64,000 bases of DNA from Dyadobacter diqingensis (GCF_024220585.1 NZ_JAMXKF010000008.1:186001-250000); one strand, 5' to 3'. Counted from the stretch's first letter, positions 25,265 through 35,184 are shown. The notes: a model not told the origin generated them from the sequence alone. Program-made: numbers and translations.

Positions 25265-26113
25265 ATGCGCACAACATTCTCTTACAGAGCGATTTTTGCC
25301 CTGTTAATCATTTTTTTCTTTTCTATAAAACCGGCTTTAAGTGTTGCAGGGAAACCGTTACGTATCGTTTCTGTCAACGGGACACTGAGTGAAATTCTGG
25401 TTGGATTAGGACTGGAATCCCAGATTGTCGGGGTGGATGTAACGAGTACATACCCTGCTTCGCTGGATAAAATACCGAAAGTGGGGCATAACAGGAGTAT
25501 TTCGGCTGAGGGTATTTTGGCCCTGAACCCTGACATGATCGTGGTGAGTGACCAGAGTATGTTATCTCCAACGGTAACCAAACAATTGGGTAGCACGGGT
25601 AAAAAGGTGGTGACATTTAAACAGGATTTGTCGCAGGAAGGCACCATTAAGCTGATCCGAGAAATGGGGGCTTATTTTAACGCAAAAACACAGGCTGAAA
25701 AGATGGTGAAGACCGTTCAGACGGATCTGGCCAAACTTCCGAAGGCGGCGGCACAGAAAAAGCTTCTTTTCATCTACGCGAGAGGTACTGGAACATTGAT
25801 GGTTTCGGGTAAGAATACTTCCCTTGACAAAATGTTCAGTTTGATCGGGCATAAAAACGCCGTTACAGATTTTACAGATTTTAAACCACTAACATCTGAG
25901 TCGCTTCTGGCGGCTAACCCGGATGTGCTGGTGCTTTTTTCCAGTGGTCTGGAAAGCGTTGATGGTATCGAAGGCTTGTTGAAAGTGCCCGGTATCGCCT
26001 ATACCAGTGCAGGGAAAAACAAAAAAATCGTTTCCATGGATGGTCAGCTGCTGACCGGATTTGGACCGCGTTTGGGAAAAGCGGCGGCAGAGCTTGCGCA
26101 AAAGGTACAATGA
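25265..26113 (+). CDS. hmuT: Heme ABC transporter substrate-binding protein
   Basis: 282 aa from ATG 25265. Sec signal (IFALLIIFFFSIKPALSVAG), then a cluster A-II periplasmic-binding fold: RIVSVNGTLSEILVGLGLE, VGVDVTSTYP, GHNRSISAEGILALNPDMIV. It binds heme in the periplasm and hands it to the HmuU permease. Its stop overlaps the next start by 4 bp (ATGA). Without genomic context it could be mistaken for a cobalamin-binding protein, but the hmuS neighbour supports heme. Confidence 0.9.
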   Translation: MRTTFSYRAIFALLIIFFFSIKPALSVAGKPLRIVSVNGTLSEILVGLGLESQIVGVDVTSTYPASLDKIPKVGHNRSISAEGILALNPDMIVVSDQSMLSPTVTKQLGSTGKKVVTFKQDLSQEGTIKLIREMGAYFNAKTQAEKMVKTVQTDLAKLPKAAAQKKLLFIYARGTGTLMVSGKNTSLDKMFSLIGHKNAVTDFTDFKPLTSESLLAANPDVLVLFSSGLESVDGIEGLLKVPGIAYTSAGKNKKIVSMDGQLLTGFGPRLGKAAAELAQKVQ

Positions 26114-27225
26114 TGACAGAAGAAGAAACGATAGCGAAAACGGAGCGCAAAGAGCAAAAAATGATACAGCAAGAGCTCAAACAGCCGCTGTCTCCCGGTT
26201 GGGTTATCCTGATTTTGGGAGTGGCGTTGCTTGGTTGTGTCTTGTTTTCGGTCGCTACGGGCGCATTGTCTATCTCTTTTTCGGAGATAGTCGGGATCGT
26301 TTCTTACAAAGTGGGACTGACGGATATACCGATTGAGGAACAGCAAAAAGAGATTGTTTTCTGGGTGATCCGTTTGCCAAGGGTTTGTCTTGGGATATTG
26401 GTTGGGGCCGGTCTCGGTGTGGCAGGCGCTGCGTTGCAGGGGTTATTCCGTAACCCGATCGCAGACTCTACATTGATCGGGGTGACATCTGGCGCTTCAC
26501 TTTTTGCCGTGATTGTGATTATGTTAAACATAAAGTTCTTCGGCATTATCAACGAAATAGCGGGCGCTTATACGCTTTCATTTGCGGCATTTATCGGTGC
26601 GGCTGTGACGACTGCATTGGTTTACCAGCTTTCCAAGATTACCGGCGAAGGCGGAGTCGCGACCATGTTGTTATGCGGTATTGCCATCAATGCCTTTGTA
26701 GGTGCTTTGACTGGCCTGATGACATACATGGCGACGGACGAGCAGTTAAGGACCATTACCTTCTGGACGCTGGGGAGCCTGGGAGGAGCTAACTGGACTA
26801 CTGTTCTTTCCGTTCTGCCATTTGTGGGATGTAGTATTTTGTTTATGCCCTATCTGGCCAAATCGTTGAACCTGCTGGTGCTGGGTGAAAGCCAGGCCGC
26901 ACATTTGGGCGTAAATATGGTCAAACTGAAACGTGGCGTGATTATACTGGCGACTATGGCTGTTGGCTCATCAGTCGCTGTGGCGGGTACGATTGGTTTC
27001 GTAGGGCTTGTGGTGCCGCATATCATCCGAAGTATTTTCGGGCCGGACAATAGGTATCTACTCGTTGGGTCGGCTTTTGGCGGTGCCATCGTACTGACGC
27101 TCGCCGATACCATTTCACGGACCATTGTGGCACCCGGCGAGCTTCCGATCGGTATTCTGACCGCCTTACTGGGCACACCGTTTTTCCTTTATCTTCTCTG
27201 GAACCAAAAACGTAACCGTGTATGA
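26110..27225 (+). CDS. hmuU: Heme ABC transporter permease
   Basis: 371 aa, about ten membrane helices, FecCD/BtuC family. Signatures: RLPRVCLGILVGAGLGVAGA, ALQGLFRNPIADSTLIGV, TFWTLGSLGGANW and FVGLVVPHIIRSIFGPDNR near the ATPase coupling loop. A longer than usual polar N-terminus (about 40 residues, EEETIAKTERKEQK) precedes the first helix. Starts overlap with hmuT and hmuV by 4 bp on each side, indicating translational coupling. Confidence 0.93.
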   Translation: MMTEEETIAKTERKEQKMIQQELKQPLSPGWVILILGVALLGCVLFSVATGALSISFSEIVGIVSYKVGLTDIPIEEQQKEIVFWVIRLPRVCLGILVGAGLGVAGAALQGLFRNPIADSTLIGVTSGASLFAVIVIMLNIKFFGIINEIAGAYTLSFAAFIGAAVTTALVYQLSKITGEGGVATMLLCGIAINAFVGALTGLMTYMATDEQLRTITFWTLGSLGGANWTTVLSVLPFVGCSILFMPYLAKSLNLLVLGESQAAHLGVNMVKLKRGVIILATMAVGSSVAVAGTIGFVGLVVPHIIRSIFGPDNRYLLVGSAFGGAIVLTLADTISRTIVAPGELPIGILTALLGTPFFLYLLWNQKRNRV

Positions 27226-28013
27226 TCGAGGTTGAGAAAATACATTTTAGCGTCAAAAATAAGTCGCTCTTACAGGATGTCAGTTTCAAGGCAAAAACCG
27301 GTGAATTCTGGGCTGTTGTCGGGGCAAATGGTGCGGGGAAGTCAACATTAATGAAACTTTTGTCGAAAGAACTCACACCCACGCAGGGAAAAATTTCTTT
27401 TCACAATAAAGACTTAAAAAAGTATTCCCTAAAAGAACTTGCGCAAAAGCGTGCCGTACTGGCGCAGCAAAATGTCATCACACTGGCGTTTAGCGTTCAT
27501 GATATCGTTTTAATGGGCCGGTATCCGTTTTATGATTCCAAACCCTCGCAGCGTGATTTATCGATCGTTGATCACTGTCTTCAGAAAGTCGGTATCATTC
27601 ATTTCAGAGACAGGTTATATCCCACGCTTTCGGGAGGTGAACAGCAGCGGGTCCAGCTTGCCCGTACGCTGGCGCAAATCTGGGAGGTCCGTGAAGGGTT
27701 TATATTTTTGGACGAACCTACATCGGGAATGGATTTACTACACCAGTATGAAACGTTCCAACTTGCCCGTGAAATGACGCAAAAGGGATATGGTGTTATC
27801 GCCGTAGTGCATGATCTGAATTTCGCCCTCCAATATGCTGATCAGGTTCTGATGCTCAAAAAAGGGAAAATGTTTGCGATTGGTAATGCCGGGGAGGTTT
27901 TAACGGGAGAAAATATCCGGGATGCCTTTGGGGTGTCCGTCAGAATTTTTCAACCCGACGACTCGCCATTTCCGGTTATTATTCCCGAAGCCACTCCGGT
28001 GGCAATCGTTTAA
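27222..28013 (+). CDS. hmuV: Heme ABC transporter ATP-binding protein
   Basis: 263 aa ABC ATPase. Walker A GANGAGKST (34-42), Q-loop region VLAQQNVITLAF, signature LSGGEQQRVQLARTLAQ, Walker B FIFLDEPTSGMD and switch His in IAVVHDLNFALQYAD. It energises heme import through HmuU. An extended C-terminus (SVRIFQPDDSPFPVIIPEA) is common for HmuV. Confidence 0.95.
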   Translation: MIEVEKIHFSVKNKSLLQDVSFKAKTGEFWAVVGANGAGKSTLMKLLSKELTPTQGKISFHNKDLKKYSLKELAQKRAVLAQQNVITLAFSVHDIVLMGRYPFYDSKPSQRDLSIVDHCLQKVGIIHFRDRLYPTLSGGEQQRVQLARTLAQIWEVREGFIFLDEPTSGMDLLHQYETFQLAREMTQKGYGVIAVVHDLNFALQYADQVLMLKKGKMFAIGNAGEVLTGENIRDAFGVSVRIFQPDDSPFPVIIPEATPVAIV

Positions 28014-28066
28014 AAAACTTTCAAATATTAAATAAACATCTCCGTATCAATCATTTATCTTTCACT

Positions 28067-29110
28067 ATGAAAACAGTATTAATGTCTAACCGCGCTGATC
28101 TTAAAGAACGTTGGTCTGAATTTAAATCCGAAAATCCAAAAACCCGTATCCGCGACGCAGCGAGGGAGCTGGACACCACAGAAGCTGATCTGTTGGCGAC
28201 AGGTCTGGGCGATAATATTATTTTGCTGGAAGGAGATTTTCGCGAATTGCTTAAAGAGGTGACGTCGCTTGGTTACGTAATGGCATTAACCCGTAACGAC
28301 CATGTGGTGCATGAGCGTAAAGGTGTTTATGAAAATATTTCTTTCAACAATCACGTTGGGCTGGTTTTGGGAGAAGATATTGATCTTCGGTTATTCCTTG
28401 GCGACTGGAAGTTTGGTTTTGCGGTACACGAGGGAGATCGTTACAGCCTTCAGTTTTTCAATAGCTTTGGAGATGCAGCGCATAAAATTTATCTGACCGA
28501 AGAGAGCAACAAGGAAGCGTACGACGCATTGGTTGAAAAATATCGCGCTGCCGATCAGGAGGCGATGGCTTTGACGGCTGTGAAACCGGAAAAAAAGGCG
28601 GAAGAGCAGACAGCAGATATCGATACGGCTGCGTTTCAGGCAGAGTGGCTTACTTTAAAGGACACACACGAGTTCTTCGGACTCTTGCGTAAATATAAGT
28701 TATCAAGAAAAGAGGCACTTCGCCACGCGCCGGAAGGATATGCGTACCAGATCAAACCTGAAAGTATGAAAGCGGTGTTTGATGCTGCTTCGGAAACGGC
28801 ATTGCCGATCATGGTTTTTGTTTCAAACCCGAACTGTATCCAGATTCATACAGGACCGATTAAAAAGATTTTTGTCATGGGACCGTGGCTGAATATTATG
28901 GATCCGGCTTTCAACCTTCATTTACGTGAAGATGCGATCGATGAGGCATGGGTTGTCAGAAAACCTACGGAGGACGGAATTGTGACCGGAATTGAATTGA
29001 TCGATAAAGAAGGTGTGATGTTTAACCAGTTTTTTGGAAAACGTAAACCGGGTTCACCAGAGTTGGCAGCATGGCAGGAATTGGTTGACCAGGCCGTGAT
29101 AAGAAAATAA
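28067..29110 (+). CDS. hmuS: HmuS/HemS-type heme-utilisation protein
   Basis: 347 aa cytoplasmic protein made of two related halves, as in HemS/ChuS. N-terminal half: LKERWSEFKSENPKTRIRDA, LGYVMALTRNDHVVHERKG; the second half repeats the plan: MVFVSNPNCIQIHTGPIKKI, WVVRKPTEDGIVTGIEL. Family members bind and degrade or traffic heme. Last gene of the operon, 53 bp after hmuV. No outer membrane heme receptor is present in the window, so heme entry across the outer membrane must be encoded elsewhere. Confidence 0.9.
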   Translation: MKTVLMSNRADLKERWSEFKSENPKTRIRDAARELDTTEADLLATGLGDNIILLEGDFRELLKEVTSLGYVMALTRNDHVVHERKGVYENISFNNHVGLVLGEDIDLRLFLGDWKFGFAVHEGDRYSLQFFNSFGDAAHKIYLTEESNKEAYDALVEKYRAADQEAMALTAVKPEKKAEEQTADIDTAAFQAEWLTLKDTHEFFGLLRKYKLSRKEALRHAPEGYAYQIKPESMKAVFDAASETALPIMVFVSNPNCIQIHTGPIKKIFVMGPWLNIMDPAFNLHLREDAIDEAWVVRKPTEDGIVTGIELIDKEGVMFNQFFGKRKPGSPELAAWQELVDQAVIRK

Positions 29111-29127
29111 GAATGCTGAGATAAAAT

Positions 29128-29365
29128 CAGGCGGCTCCTACGGAGCCAAATAATCCATGATTCCCCGGTCTTTCTATAAACAGGATGCTCTTAAAAGAGC
29201 GGTTTGGAAATGAATTGGGAGTATTTGTACTCAAAATCGTAAACGTGGTTGCTGGTGGAATCCGGGAACAAGCTGTTTTATATGAGCAATTTAATTCCGA
29301 AGGAATACCCTGTTTATAGAAATAACCACGAAAATGCCAGGATTTGACTCCGTAGGAGTCTCCTG
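29128..29365. repeat. Mirrored five-hairpin repeat element (REP/BIME-like)
   Basis: The 417-bp gap 29111-29527 carries a symmetric array of hairpins: GGCTCCTACGGAGCC (29133-29147), GCTCTTAAAAGAGC (29187-29200), GAGTATTTGTACTC (29219-29232), ATTCCGAAGGAAT (29294-29306) and GACTCCGTAGGAGTC (29346-29360). The spacers are also mirrored: TTTCTATAAACAGG at 29171-29184 reappears inverted at 29309-29322. The two halves are thus inverted copies of one hairpin-spacer-hairpin unit around a central hairpin. It resembles the rsmH-ftsL repeat. A short ORF read across it is not credible. Confidence 0.75.
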
Positions 29366-29483
29366 TGGGTTTTTCTAAATAAGAGTTATTCAAGAGATAA
29401 AGACAATATATAATTTCGCCATAGTAATTCAAATGGACTGTTTCGATTCGGAGCAGTCCTTTTTTGTGCCTGTTGTTTTACCA

Positions 29484-29519
29484 TACCCGTCCGGCGGTTT
29501 TTTTACCGTCGGACGGGTA
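29484..29519. terminator. Hairpin terminator beside the alpha-2-macroglobulin gene
   Basis: 15-bp stem with one mismatch, TACCCGTCCGGCGGT / ACCGTCGGACGGGTA, T-rich loop, 9 bp after the stop codon of the minus-strand gene. No strong T tail on the minus side, so it may act mainly as an mRNA end stabiliser. Confidence 0.6.
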
Positions 29520-29527
29520 AACAAAAA

Positions 29528-32500
29528 CTATTCAACCTTCAATTTTCCTCCTCCCGAATAACTCCGGTATTCTCCCTGATACATTGCATCGGCTGCGGCT
29601 GGTCCGGCGGTAAAAGTCCCTTTGGAAACGATACGCACCTGATAATAAAATGACTTCTCCGCTTTATCGGCGGTCGTGAAGAAATGAATACGGTCGTCAC
29701 GGATATCATAATAGGTCGGGATTGCGGCATTTACAATCCAGGGCATATCCCGGGGTTCCGTGATACGCGGGTTCTCGATTTCAAAACCTGCCGGCAAAAG
29801 ATCTGTTACCACAACATTTTCGACAGGAAATCCATTGGCGCTGGAAAGTGTTAACCTCACCACCACCAGATCATTCTGGTGTAACGTTGTAATCGCCTTT
29901 CCATCCCGCGTTAAATATTCCCGGCGAATACGCAGCCCCTGATCTTCCTCCACATAGGCACCCGTAGCCGACATTCCTTCCGACTGCGCGAACCAATACA
30001 GATCACCTTTTCCTTGCGTGCTGACGGCTAATTTCTGATTGGCAATGCCTTTGGCAATTTTCAATTCCTTGCCATCAAAACCGGCGATTTTTTTACCATT
30101 GATGGTTACAGCTCCCGTGACCGTCGAGGCAGATGTTCTCCTGGCCACCTTTCCCAAAGCCAGCACTGCAAAACTTGCTTCCTGCGTATTGATGTAGGAC
30201 GCAGACTGGATCGCTTTCGACAACTGGCGGGCCAGCGGAGCAATCTGTAAATTGTCATTATCCGTTTCCAGAAGCGTGTTTAATACCAATCCAAGGTTCC
30301 GCAAAGGTGATGAATAGCTATCGTCAAATACGCCATTGCTGTTTTGGGAAGTATAACTTTTTGGTAAAAGCGCACTAAAACTTCTCGTATCACCCACCAG
30401 CTGAAAAGCGCCCGCCAACAGATAACGTGCATCCTGTGTGAGCAACTGAGGATTTTGTTTGTAATAATTCATAGCAGACCGGTTGGGCGAACCCGTTAAC
30501 GCCAAAACGTACAAGGAGTAAATTGCCTCCCGCCGCGCCACGGTGGTCCGAATTTGCGTCACGGCTTCTTTCGGTAAACTGTTATTGGCACTCGCCACGG
30601 CAATTTCCCGGGTTGCGGTGGTTCCGGTTTTGGCGGTCAGGTATTCGATGGCTTTGCTTAATGTTTTAGGGTTTATTTCAAATCCTGCCCTGCGCGCCTC
30701 TTCGAGGAAATGTACTGCATAAGCCGTCGTCCACCAGTCTTCGGTGGTTGCACCCGGCCACATTACGGCCCCGCCGCTGAACAATTGTTGCGATTCAACT
30801 TTACGGATCGCCTGCTGTACATTCGTTACCGGATTAAAATCGCTTTCACCGGTTTTGACCAGATAAACAGGCGTGGCCATGGCTTTGGCGAGGTCTGCAA
30901 AGTAGAGCTGAGGAAATGCTTTTGAAATGGTTTGTTCGAGGCAGCCATAAGGATAACCCAACAAAGTCGAGAGTGCTTTTCCTCCCCCCCCAACAAGCGG
31001 CGACCGGCTTAAGACAACCTGGCTGCTACTGGTAGCCGGAATAAAACTGTTTGTCAGGTTTATCAGCCCTTGCTGTCCGCCGGCAATCAGGCCTGAACTG
31101 CTCGTTTTGAGCAGCGGAGAAGCCGGACGAACTGTGATTTCTGTTTGCTGAGTAAAAGTTTCTCCAAAGGCATTCACTTTCACAACAACTTTTCCTGCTC
31201 CGATAGCGAGTAAAGCCTTGACTGAAAATATAGCCCGTGTCTCCTTACCTGCCGGAATGACGATCTTTTGAACGGATGGCGCGGTACCTGCATTTAACGG
31301 ACCGCTAACCGCCAGTGAGACCGTAGCGTTCGCTGCTTTGCTTTCGGTATTACTGATGTTTACGGGTAAAACCAGCTCATCGCCCGGACTCAAAAAGCGT
31401 GGTAAACCGGCGCTGATCACCACGGGATCAGCCACTTTCATATTTTTGGTAGCAGAACCGAAAGCATTATCCTTGTAAGCGACCGCCATAACCCGTAAGT
31501 CGCCGCTGAATTGTGGAATGTTGATATCAAAAGTGGCCTCTCCGCTTCCATTTGCTGTTAACTGGCCACTCCAGAAAGACACGAGCTCCGTCCTGCCGTT
31601 GCTTAACGGGTTAATGCGTTTTTCCAGATCATAACCATCACCTCCAAAACTGGAAGCGCCCGAAATGGTTAACTCCGGGAAAAGTAAGGCATATAAATTA
31701 TGGCTGGTTACTTCCAAAGCGCGTTTTTGATAAAAATATCCGTGAATATCCGGCGTCCTGAAATTCTTGATCTGCAAAATTCCTTCATCTACGACGGCTA
31801 CGGTTATCTGCGAATTGGGTTGTGTTTTAATACGTATCTGTTGTTTTGTTTTTGATCTGGATTTATCAACGGTCGTGATCGCGACCGGCAGATTTCGTTT
31901 TGTATCTTCCACTAAAACCGGAATAAATCCGTTCGCGACGGTCAGCGGTAGGTCTGAATTATCCAGCGGGCGAATGAGTGTGGCCGTTACAAAAACGTTT
32001 GGCAAATGTTCTTCTTTGAGATTTAGCTTTAACTCCGCAGCTTTCTTTTCAGTAGTTAAAACGTGATGTTCAAGAATGCTGTTACGCTCGACAGTAACCA
32101 GTAGCCGGCCGTCAAACGGAGTTTTAAAAAGCACTTTGGCAGACTCCCCGATATTATATTTAGCCTTGTCGGTTTCCATCAAAACCCGTCCCTCATTGCT
32201 TACTTCGAATGAAGAATACTGGGTATAACCTGAGCCATAGGCATAAAAATTTGCAACGCTGTAATGTGCCGCCTCTGGTTGCCTGATTCTGATTTCATAT
32301 TCTCCGGAAACCGTAGGCACGTATCGAAACGTATTTTTACCATTGTTCAGGTTAAGAATATTGGAATAAACTACTTTTTCACTTTTTCGGGAAGTGTAGG
32401 TCAGCTGTTCGTTCTTTTTTTCAACAACAGTCTGGTATTCAAGCCTGATTACCTCAATCTTGGCTTTGGCTCCGTTCTGTAAAATACCTTTGCTGCTTAC

Positions 32501-34978
32501 CCCAATCACTTCAACAGGAATAGGTGCGTTAACGCCTACGTAGGAATCAGGTAAATGAATACCGTAAAATGTATTTTGAGTAAAAACATCAAATCGCCGC
32601 AAACGATTAACGGGACGGCCATTTTCATCAAAAACGGTTACGTAAATTTTCCCTTCCAGCACTCCAATGTCTTTCAGCCCCGGTGCTAACGCAAACCGTT
32701 CGGTTGCCTGTCCCTGGTCGTTGGTGACGCCTTGTCTCGTTTCTTTTTCAAAAGTCGTTTCCGAGGGAATATCAAAAGTGAATTCCGGAAAACCAGGTGC
32801 GAAAAACAGCTTTCGTTTCAGCTGCGATTCCATCTCATAGGTCCGGTTGCTTGCCGGTGGCCCAAACAGGTTAAGGGCCGTCGCGGTAAGCGTAATAGTA
32901 CTACCCGAAGCGTATTCTTTTTGCGCACCGCTCAGATCAACCTTGATACGATCAGGCATGAATTCTTCAACATTGACCGATTGTGAGGCCAGCAAAACAT
33001 CATTTGCATTATAAACTTCCAGCACATAAGTCCCGGTGAGCGCCGCCACATCCATCGCTACTTCTGTCTCAACAGCGCCGTGTTTATTGGTACTTTTCCG
33101 CCAGGTACGGTATTCACGGCCATTTGGGGTGACAAGTCTCAGTTTTAAAGGGACTTCGCTGGCAGTCTGCCAATTTTGATTTCGTAAAACAGTATTAAAA
33201 TGAAGAGTTTCGCCCGGACGGTACATATCCCGCTGACCATAAATAAATGCCTGCAAACCGGAAGTATTATCCCGCTGCCCTTCCACTTCAAAGCGCGAAG
33301 TTTCTACCCTTGTGTCATCGAGAAGCAGATAATTAAAGTCCTCCTTGTTGCCGGCCGTGATCATCGCCAGGCGAAATCCTGGTGCTTTTTCGCTCAGTTT
33401 ATCAACATGGGCAATGCCATCGCCGTCGGTTGTGGCTGTGTAAACCGACTGGTTGTTGGTGCTGACCAGGGTGATTTCAAGATCGGACAGCGGTTGATTC
33501 GTTTTGATTGAATTGGCGAAAATCCAAATTTCATCCTTTCCCTGCTTCGCAATCAGCCCGATATCAGAAATAGAGACCAGCTTGGTGGCACCCAGATAGG
33601 CCTCCTCTTTCGAATTAACCGAAACCAGATAAATACCACGGCGGCTGTTATCGTCCGGAAGCGCGATGTTCAGTGCTGAAACTCCTTTTGCTTTGGGGAG
33701 ATTTTCTGTGTCAATGACCTTATTAACAATGATATCGCTAAAATTACTTTCCTCGTCTCCGCTGTAATTAAATGAACCGGTCGATTTCCATTCTTCACCC
33801 ACATAACCATATTCTTCCCAGCGGTTTGCACGCACATAACTCAGGATGTTATTGGCATAAAGTTTGGCAATTTTCACCTGTACTTTCGGCACGTTAACGA
33901 TCTGTACACCCATGTTTCTGGAACCTTTGGGTGTCATATAAAGTGCTTTTTTATTGGCAAACGAGATACGCGCCGGCATTTTTCCAAAAAACAGGTCTCG
34001 TGACGTCTCATCTTCCAGCGTTTGTCCCAGTACTCCTTTTAATGTCTTGTTAATCAGTAATGCGTAGGTATCCGTTTCATTAAAATCGCCCCTCAGGATA
34101 AAGCCGTTTTCAATCACTTCACTGGTCAGTGTTGCTGCCGGGTTTATGGAGAACCCTGTTTCAACACTTTCCTTAACGATTTCCTGGGTAGTGATCACCC
34201 GCACGTAAGCCGCGTTATTTTCAAATCCGGTCTTGATATCGGCTACTTCCAGATGCAGCGGTGAAGGCAGGTTTGTCGATCTTTCCAAAACATCCTGGGT
34301 CACGTAAGCGGTATTCTGCGCTTTCAGCCCTTTTTCCAGTTTTATGTTTAAAGGCAACGGATTATTGTCAGCCGCTCCGGTATTGGTTAACGCAAGGGTT
34401 ATATTTTTTCCCTCGGGCGAAGGCAGGATGCGGAAAGGAACGTCCTTGTCGTTCAGAGCCAGTTTGAGTCGCTCTGCAACATTCTGCGTGGTGACGGCAT
34501 AGTTAAAAATGAGTTTGACACGCGCTTCCTGTTTTCCGGTTTCTTTTGAAAGGGTCCACCAGCTTTCTGTCTCGATCAGTTGCAGATAAGGCGTATGGAA
34601 ATCGATTGTTTCTGACGAAACATCATACTTTTTATCCGTTTTTGATTGTGTTAATAACTGATCCGTGAGTTTTGCCTTGTATGCCGTAGCCGAGCCGAAG
34701 CCAGCCACGGGCGAAAAAACGAGTTCATTGGGGGCCGACCATTTGAATTTTCCGCGAACGGCAGGTTCAAACCTGATGTATTGCGTCGAATCCCAGGTGT
34801 CCAGCTGGTTTTCTGAAACGAGATCTTTGTTAAAAGTAAAGACCAGATTCTGGGACTGTCCGATCTCGTCTTTGAAGTTCGTTCCGGCAATTCTGACTTC
34901 ATTTAACGAAGAACAACTGTTGAAAAAATAGGCGGCAAAGAGAATGGAAAATAAGACAGCGGCGGAGCGTTTTCTCAT
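29528..34978 (-). CDS. Bacterial alpha-2-macroglobulin lipoprotein with thioester
   Basis: 1816 aa. Lipoprotein signal ends in YFFNSC (lipobox-like, Cys about residue 22). Multiple MG-type beta domains follow; the thioester motif YGCLEQ is present (C1346-Q1349) in the helical thioester domain, followed by the C-terminal receptor-like beta region. Bacterial A2Ms trap proteases that reach the periplasm. They are often encoded next to the peptidoglycan synthase pbpC, but here the neighbours are ispH and the heme operon. Not in an obvious operon (206 bp from ispH). Length and domain order match the large Bacteroidota A2M group. Confidence 0.93.
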   Translation of the reverse strand: MRKRSAAVLFSILFAAYFFNSCSSLNEVRIAGTNFKDEIGQSQNLVFTFNKDLVSENQLDTWDSTQYIRFEPAVRGKFKWSAPNELVFSPVAGFGSATAYKAKLTDQLLTQSKTDKKYDVSSETIDFHTPYLQLIETESWWTLSKETGKQEARVKLIFNYAVTTQNVAERLKLALNDKDVPFRILPSPEGKNITLALTNTGAADNNPLPLNIKLEKGLKAQNTAYVTQDVLERSTNLPSPLHLEVADIKTGFENNAAYVRVITTQEIVKESVETGFSINPAATLTSEVIENGFILRGDFNETDTYALLINKTLKGVLGQTLEDETSRDLFFGKMPARISFANKKALYMTPKGSRNMGVQIVNVPKVQVKIAKLYANNILSYVRANRWEEYGYVGEEWKSTGSFNYSGDEESNFSDIIVNKVIDTENLPKAKGVSALNIALPDDNSRRGIYLVSVNSKEEAYLGATKLVSISDIGLIAKQGKDEIWIFANSIKTNQPLSDLEITLVSTNNQSVYTATTDGDGIAHVDKLSEKAPGFRLAMITAGNKEDFNYLLLDDTRVETSRFEVEGQRDNTSGLQAFIYGQRDMYRPGETLHFNTVLRNQNWQTASEVPLKLRLVTPNGREYRTWRKSTNKHGAVETEVAMDVAALTGTYVLEVYNANDVLLASQSVNVEEFMPDRIKVDLSGAQKEYASGSTITLTATALNLFGPPASNRTYEMESQLKRKLFFAPGFPEFTFDIPSETTFEKETRQGVTNDQGQATERFALAPGLKDIGVLEGKIYVTVFDENGRPVNRLRRFDVFTQNTFYGIHLPDSYVGVNAPIPVEVIGVSSKGILQNGAKAKIEVIRLEYQTVVEKKNEQLTYTSRKSEKVVYSNILNLNNGKNTFRYVPTVSGEYEIRIRQPEAAHYSVANFYAYGSGYTQYSSFEVSNEGRVLMETDKAKYNIGESAKVLFKTPFDGRLLVTVERNSILEHHVLTTEKKAAELKLNLKEEHLPNVFVTATLIRPLDNSDLPLTVANGFIPVLVEDTKRNLPVAITTVDKSRSKTKQQIRIKTQPNSQITVAVVDEGILQIKNFRTPDIHGYFYQKRALEVTSHNLYALLFPELTISGASSFGGDGYDLEKRINPLSNGRTELVSFWSGQLTANGSGEATFDINIPQFSGDLRVMAVAYKDNAFGSATKNMKVADPVVISAGLPRFLSPGDELVLPVNISNTESKAANATVSLAVSGPLNAGTAPSVQKIVIPAGKETRAIFSVKALLAIGAGKVVVKVNAFGETFTQQTEITVRPASPLLKTSSSGLIAGGQQGLINLTNSFIPATSSSQVVLSRSPLVGGGGKALSTLLGYPYGCLEQTISKAFPQLYFADLAKAMATPVYLVKTGESDFNPVTNVQQAIRKVESQQLFSGGAVMWPGATTEDWWTTAYAVHFLEEARRAGFEINPKTLSKAIEYLTAKTGTTATREIAVASANNSLPKEAVTQIRTTVARREAIYSLYVLALTGSPNRSAMNYYKQNPQLLTQDARYLLAGAFQLVGDTRSFSALLPKSYTSQNSNGVFDDSYSSPLRNLGLVLNTLLETDNDNLQIAPLARQLSKAIQSASYINTQEASFAVLALGKVARRTSASTVTGAVTINGKKIAGFDGKELKIAKGIANQKLAVSTQGKGDLYWFAQSEGMSATGAYVEEDQGLRIRREYLTRDGKAITTLHQNDLVVVRLTLSSANGFPVENVVVTDLLPAGFEIENPRITEPRDMPWIVNAAIPTYYDIRDDRIHFFTTADKAEKSFYYQVRIVSKGTFTAGPAAADAMYQGEYRSYSGGGKLKVE

Positions 34979-35063
34979 GAGGATTTTTAAACGAAATTTT
35001 TCAGACTAACAGGACGATGTTTCCGGCAATAACGTTTTTTTATCCTAAATCAGGATATAAAAA

Positions 35064-35096
35064 ACGGATGATTTTTTATAACAAAAAACCATCCGT
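35064..35096 (-). terminator. Terminator after ispH
   Basis: Minus-strand stem ACGGATGGTTTTTT pairing with AAAAAATCATCCGT (13 of 14), followed by a run of six T. About 90 bp after the ispH stop. A second small hairpin TATCCT/AGGATA (35041-35056) follows. Confidence 0.75.
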
Positions 35097-35184
35097 CTAA
35101 TTTAAGTGTAATTGTAGCAAATCTTATTTTTCCGGGCTCACAAATGTGTTAACGGTAGGCATAAGTTTTCAACAGCATGTGATA

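Noticed and set aside
29127..29432. 101-residue minus-strand ORF across the 29.1-kb repeat
   Set aside because: It reads through palindromic repeat units and shows no protein-like composition or family motif.
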